Source of the DNA: Diphasiastrum complanatum
Lineage: Eukaryota > Streptophyta > Lycopodiopsida > Lycopodiales > Lycopodiaceae
Assembly: GCA_029204225.1 (NCBI GenBank)
Contig: CM055105.1
Location: forward strand, 48,309,688-48,373,687
Length of the DNA stretch: 64,000 bases
Direction: 5' to 3'
Below the pieces are notes generated by a model. That model did not search any database and had not been told where the DNA came from. It saw only the letters and a program-made list of their open reading frames with translations. Both the position numbers and the translations under genes were made by a program. Shown here piece after piece: positions 60,941 to 64,000 of the stretch; within the stretch, counting starts at the first letter, position 1, and the number at the start of each line of letters is the position of its first letter.

Positions 60941-61595
60941 TCTATTTTTGTAGATTTATGATTCATAGATTGATCATAATTGTCTGAATGTGAATATTGA
61001 CTACTTTGAATGATCTTTCTTTTTGTTTGCTTCCGCACAATAATGAGTTCGTGTGTCTCTATGAAATTAAAAACCTCCTGAATAAACTCAAATCGTGCTG
61101 GAACATCCAGGCCCAAGGAATTGTTACTAGGATTTGCATTTCAAACAGTTTGAATGACTTAGCAGCTATCCTAAAAAGATGCTCTCAAAATCTAATAAGA
61201 CCCTGTGTATATGCAGATAATGAACAATACAGGCAAATTTGGTCATAAGATGAAATCTTGATGATGAAGTTGCTCATAATACATGTCTACAGAAAACAAG
61301 AGGGCTTTTGAAATTTGTAACTCAAAAGAGACTGAATTAATACATAATCATTGTTTTTAGAACATAATGTGTTGACCACCTATGGGCATTCATGTGATTT
61401 GAATCAATACAGTTTTTTGAGAGTTCAAATTCCACCTACTGCAGAACGATTTGAATCTTCTTTGAAATCTTGAAAAAAGAGAAACACTTCTTCCTGGAAC
61501 TTTGTTAAAAATTCAAATTAAATCACGAATTGATTTGAGCAAATTCAAAGCTGTTTGAATTGTGGTCCATTGGAACTACAGTGTGACACTTGTCC
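60941..61595. other. Spacer, no gene recognised
   Basis: AT-rich DNA between the copia F LTR and the pectinesterase stop codon; it should include the pectinesterase 3' UTR. Confidence 0.5.
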
Positions 61596-62076
61596 TTAAA
61601 GCTTCTTTGGCAAGGAAGATAAGGGTATTGGTATACATGGTACTCTCTTAAGATCATTTGATGTCAACCATGATTGTTGTGTATCAATAAAATGGGTTGA
61701 CAGAAAAGGTTCGGCTTCAGCATCTCCGAGTTGGTATGCCCAATTAACTCTTTCTGATAAGCGGCTCCCAGGACCTGAGCATCTGTGGAAATAAGCAGGA
61801 TGCAATTAGTTTGAAATTGAGCAAACGTGTTTTGGGAGTATTGATAGCCAAATTGCCCCTTGTTGAACTGCAATGGTCATAGAAAAATCTTAACCTCACC
61901 TATACTCAAAAAATTCTGCACTCTTTTCATTTTCAGGATTATTCCAATTGTTCCAGCCCGCAGGCTTTATGCATTTGTCCATCCACGTATAAGCAAAGAT
62001 GACTCTAGCATATGGTGCCCAAGGACGCCCTAGGTACATGTAAGGTGAACTGCTCTCAATGCCAGTGATGGTGCAC
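61596..62076 (-). CDS. Pectinesterase (pectin methylesterase), last two exons
   Basis: Minus-strand exons 62076-61900 and 61782-61596 are joined by a GTGAGG...CCACAG intron and stop with TAA. They encode CTITGIESSSPYMYLGRPWA, PYARVIFAYTWMDKCIKPAG and WNNWNNPENEKSAEFFEYRC, then SGPGSRLSERVNWAYQLGDA, EAEPFLSTHFIDTQQSW and a short tail. The L-G-R-P-W box supplies the active-site Arg and Trp of family 8 carbohydrate esterases, and E-Y-x-C-x-G-P-G is a family hallmark. The enzyme demethylesterifies homogalacturonan in the cell wall. The upstream exons with the catalytic Asp residues are not visible up to 64000, so the preceding intron is at least 1.9 kb and holds a LINE, or the gene is truncated. 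Both junctions and frame are clean. Confidence 0.8.
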
Positions 62077-62881
62077 CTGCCAATCAAAGCTCAATTAGGG
62101 TATGGGTACATGAAAAGAATCTCCAGCCTAATATAAAAAAAGACTTGCAAACGATTTGAATTATTGACGCTTGTGATTTTAACTAAATGTCAAAATATTT
62201 GAGAGTCTGAAAACTGATTTTATTCAAGAGGATAGGGCAAGCTCCCTGCAGTGTAGCATTCAAAAATTTGAAGCGCATGAAATTCACATGTTTGAACATT
62301 TCTAGCAAGTTTCACATGTTATTGAGCTTTTTATAGTGTCTTTTTAAGTTTTTGACCAATTCAAGTGCTAATTTAAGGGTCGGAAGGTTAAATATATTAT
62401 AAAAACGCTTGAATGAGCATGTCAATCGAACAAAAGCATTCAATCTACTGTGATCAACAAAGATATTAATATTTCAAAAGCCTTCTAATCATCTGTTTTG
62501 GATCAAAAGTGCTTGAGAGGTAAATATTCACATGGGACCCTAAGTTGTGTTGGAACAACGTTCCCCTGCCAGATCGTTCCCTCAAAAAACAAAGAAACAA
62601 ATCTTGCAGAACTAGGAGCAATAGTATCATTCCCTTCATGATGCATTTATGTGATTTGGGCTCCAAACCAGTTAGACTACCCCTATTGTTGGCATCCGGT
62701 ACATCTGATGCAGAGCACCACCATCACTTCTTTACTCCAAGCACTGATAGATTGACAATTTCACAAGAGAGTGTTCACTTGATCTTGTTTTAGACTATGT
62801 CATTTTACATACCTTTTGGGTATCTTGAGATTGAGTTTTAATTTAGGGCTTTATTAAGTTTATTGTTTTGTTTAGTACGGA

Positions 62882-62883
<2 letters not shown>
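62077..62883. other. Probable pectinesterase intron or breakpoint region
   Basis: No exon of a pectinesterase or other gene could be read. Candidate minus-strand frames (62466-62666) match nothing known. Confidence 0.45.

Positions 62884-62944
<61 letters not shown>
62884..62944. repeat. (CT)n microsatellite at LINE 2 5' side
   Basis: About 30 CT units directly precede the C-rich leader of the second LINE on its sense strand. Confidence 0.95.
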
Positions 62945-62946
<2 letters not shown>

Positions 62947-64000
62947 GACTGCTCCCTCCCTTGCACCTCCCTCTCCCGTGCTCCATACATGGCGCCCACC
63001 CGGGCTGCTCCTCGCAGGACCCCCCCACTCCCTCGCTCTCCTACCTCCTTCGCTGTCACGTCATCTTCACCCCCCCCCCCCGTCGCTGCTGTCGCCTCAT
63101 CTTCATACCCCCCCCCCCCCTTTGATTCCGTTCCTCGCTCATTGCTCATCCAGAGACTTCGAGACCTTGGCTTCTCCACCGAGATCGTTCTTGCTGTAAT
63201 GGCACTTTATGAGCGTGTCCTGGGACGTTTCCGGCATAGCAATGGCATATCCGATCACATTTGGAGCACTATTGGGGTGAAGCAGGGTTGTTCCCTCTCA
63301 CCAGTCCGCTTTGGCCTGTACATTGATGAGTTGGAGCGAGTCATTACACAATGTGGCGGTGCTGGTTGCCAGCTTGGGGACATCTTGATTGCTATCCTCC
63401 TTTATGCCGATGATGTGGTATTGGTCTCACCGACCAGAGAGGGTCTCTAGCGACAGTTGGACTGCCTACATGAGTTTTGCACCAGATGGGGCCTAGGGGT
63501 GAACATTGGGAAGACCAAGGTTATGGTCTTCAACACTTCACGAGCATTCATGCAGCGACAGGAGCTTACTTTGGGTGGACAGGTTTTAGAGGTGGTCCCT
63601 TCCTACACATACCTGGGGATCCTTTTCTCAGGTCCTATTTTTAGCATGAGACAGGCCGCCACCACTCGACTGGGGAAGGGGCATGCCTCCCTTGTTCAGC
63701 TAGAGCGATTTTGTTTCCGGAAGTTCATCCAGGATGCTCGCAGTAAGTGTCGCCTCTTTGATACCATTGTCACCCCCACGGCTCTATATGCGGCAGAGAC
63801 ATGGTATACAGGTCTCCCCTCCTCATATTGGGCCAGTCTTTCACGATTACAGACCACCATGCTAGCCGGGCTGATTCGAGCGAAACCTTCTATTCCACAT
63901 GAGATTCTCTTGGCTGAGTTTGCAGTTCCACCTTTACAGATCGAGTCAGCTCTTCAGCTCATCACTTATATACAGAGGATACAGGCGTTACCAGAGATAG
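62945..64000 (+). mobile_element. Second LINE copy, internally deleted, running out of the window
   Basis: A C-rich leader and an ORF1-like start (MAPTRAAPRRTPPLPRS, compare MAPKKKEG of the nested LINE) run in frame through two poly(C) tracts straight into the RT domain at FDSVPRSLLIQRLRDLGF. Most of ORF1, the endonuclease and the N-terminal part of RT are absent. It reads on the + strand and continues past 64000. Confidence 0.8.
62989..64000 (+). pseudogene. LINE 2 fused ORF1 start / reverse transcriptase, with a stop
   Basis: From ATG 62989 the fused frame carries TIGVKQGCSLSPVRFGLYID and AILLYADDVVLVSPTREGL (catalytic Y-A-D-D), then a TAG at 63448-63450. After it the same frame continues RQLDCLHEFCTRWGLGVN, KTKVMVFNTSRAFMQRQE, PSYTYLGILFSGP and LIRAKPSIPHEILLAEF to the window end. 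The sequence is clearly related to, but diverged from, ORF2 of the nested LINE. The stop and the internal deletion disable it. Confidence 0.8.

Overview
This is nuclear DNA of a land plant. It has intron-containing plant genes with GT-AG introns, an ASR (ABA/water-stress/ripening) gene, a pectinesterase gene, Ty1/copia and Ty3 LTR elements, hAT transposons and non-LTR (LINE) elements. The species cannot be fixed from sequence alone. The many long (GA)n/(CT)n tracts, the LINE type and a DNA-methyltransferase-like remnant make a fern or another non-model vascular plant plausible, but this is weak inference.

Layout. 1-5075: last nine exons (+) of a conserved plant coiled-coil/Gln-rich protein. 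5076-8030: intergenic. 8030-20990: a three-level nest. A degenerate Ty3 polyprotein (- strand) is split by a 10.8 kb hAT transposon (8512-19288) that keeps its 8-bp target duplication (GTTTTAAC), and the hAT contains a full-length LINE (13536-18510) bounded by (GA)n. 21455-24070: a tandem duplication and a broken, partly inverted second hAT gene. 24490-31490: decayed copia fragments; one is split by a 5.1 kb non-autonomous Ty3-like LTR element (25503-30600, 374-bp LTRs, GACAT duplication). 33870-35410: remnant of a DNA N4/N6-methyltransferase-like gene (-). 35411-41600: a copia element split by a second copia (37434-41517, TAATC duplication). 42665-47840: a putative LTR and two further copia pieces, one with nearly complete integrase, RT and RNase H. 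49302-55817: a roughly 0.6 kb inverted repeat whose inner ends are (CT)n and (GA)n; between the arms lie tandem duplications and copia fragments joined through one LTR. 56214-56750: intact two-exon ASR gene (+). 57560-60940: decayed copia with its 3' LTR. 61596-62076: last two exons of a pectinesterase (-). 62945-64000: a second LINE of the same type (+), internally deleted.

Only three segments look like ordinary host genes: the coiled-coil protein, ASR and the pectinesterase 3' end. The rest is a layered transposon landscape in which insertion order can be read from target duplications. The most unusual signals are: (1) LINE ORF1 and ORF2 lie in one frame separated by a single UAG whose context resembles the tobamovirus-type leaky stop, and ORF2 has no upstream AUG; (2) both LINE copies abut (CT)n tracts on their 5' side; (3) the hAT ends carry arrays of an AATCGCGATT-type palindrome, and its transposase has one apparent splice-donor G-to-A change; (4) the DNA-methyltransferase-like remnant.
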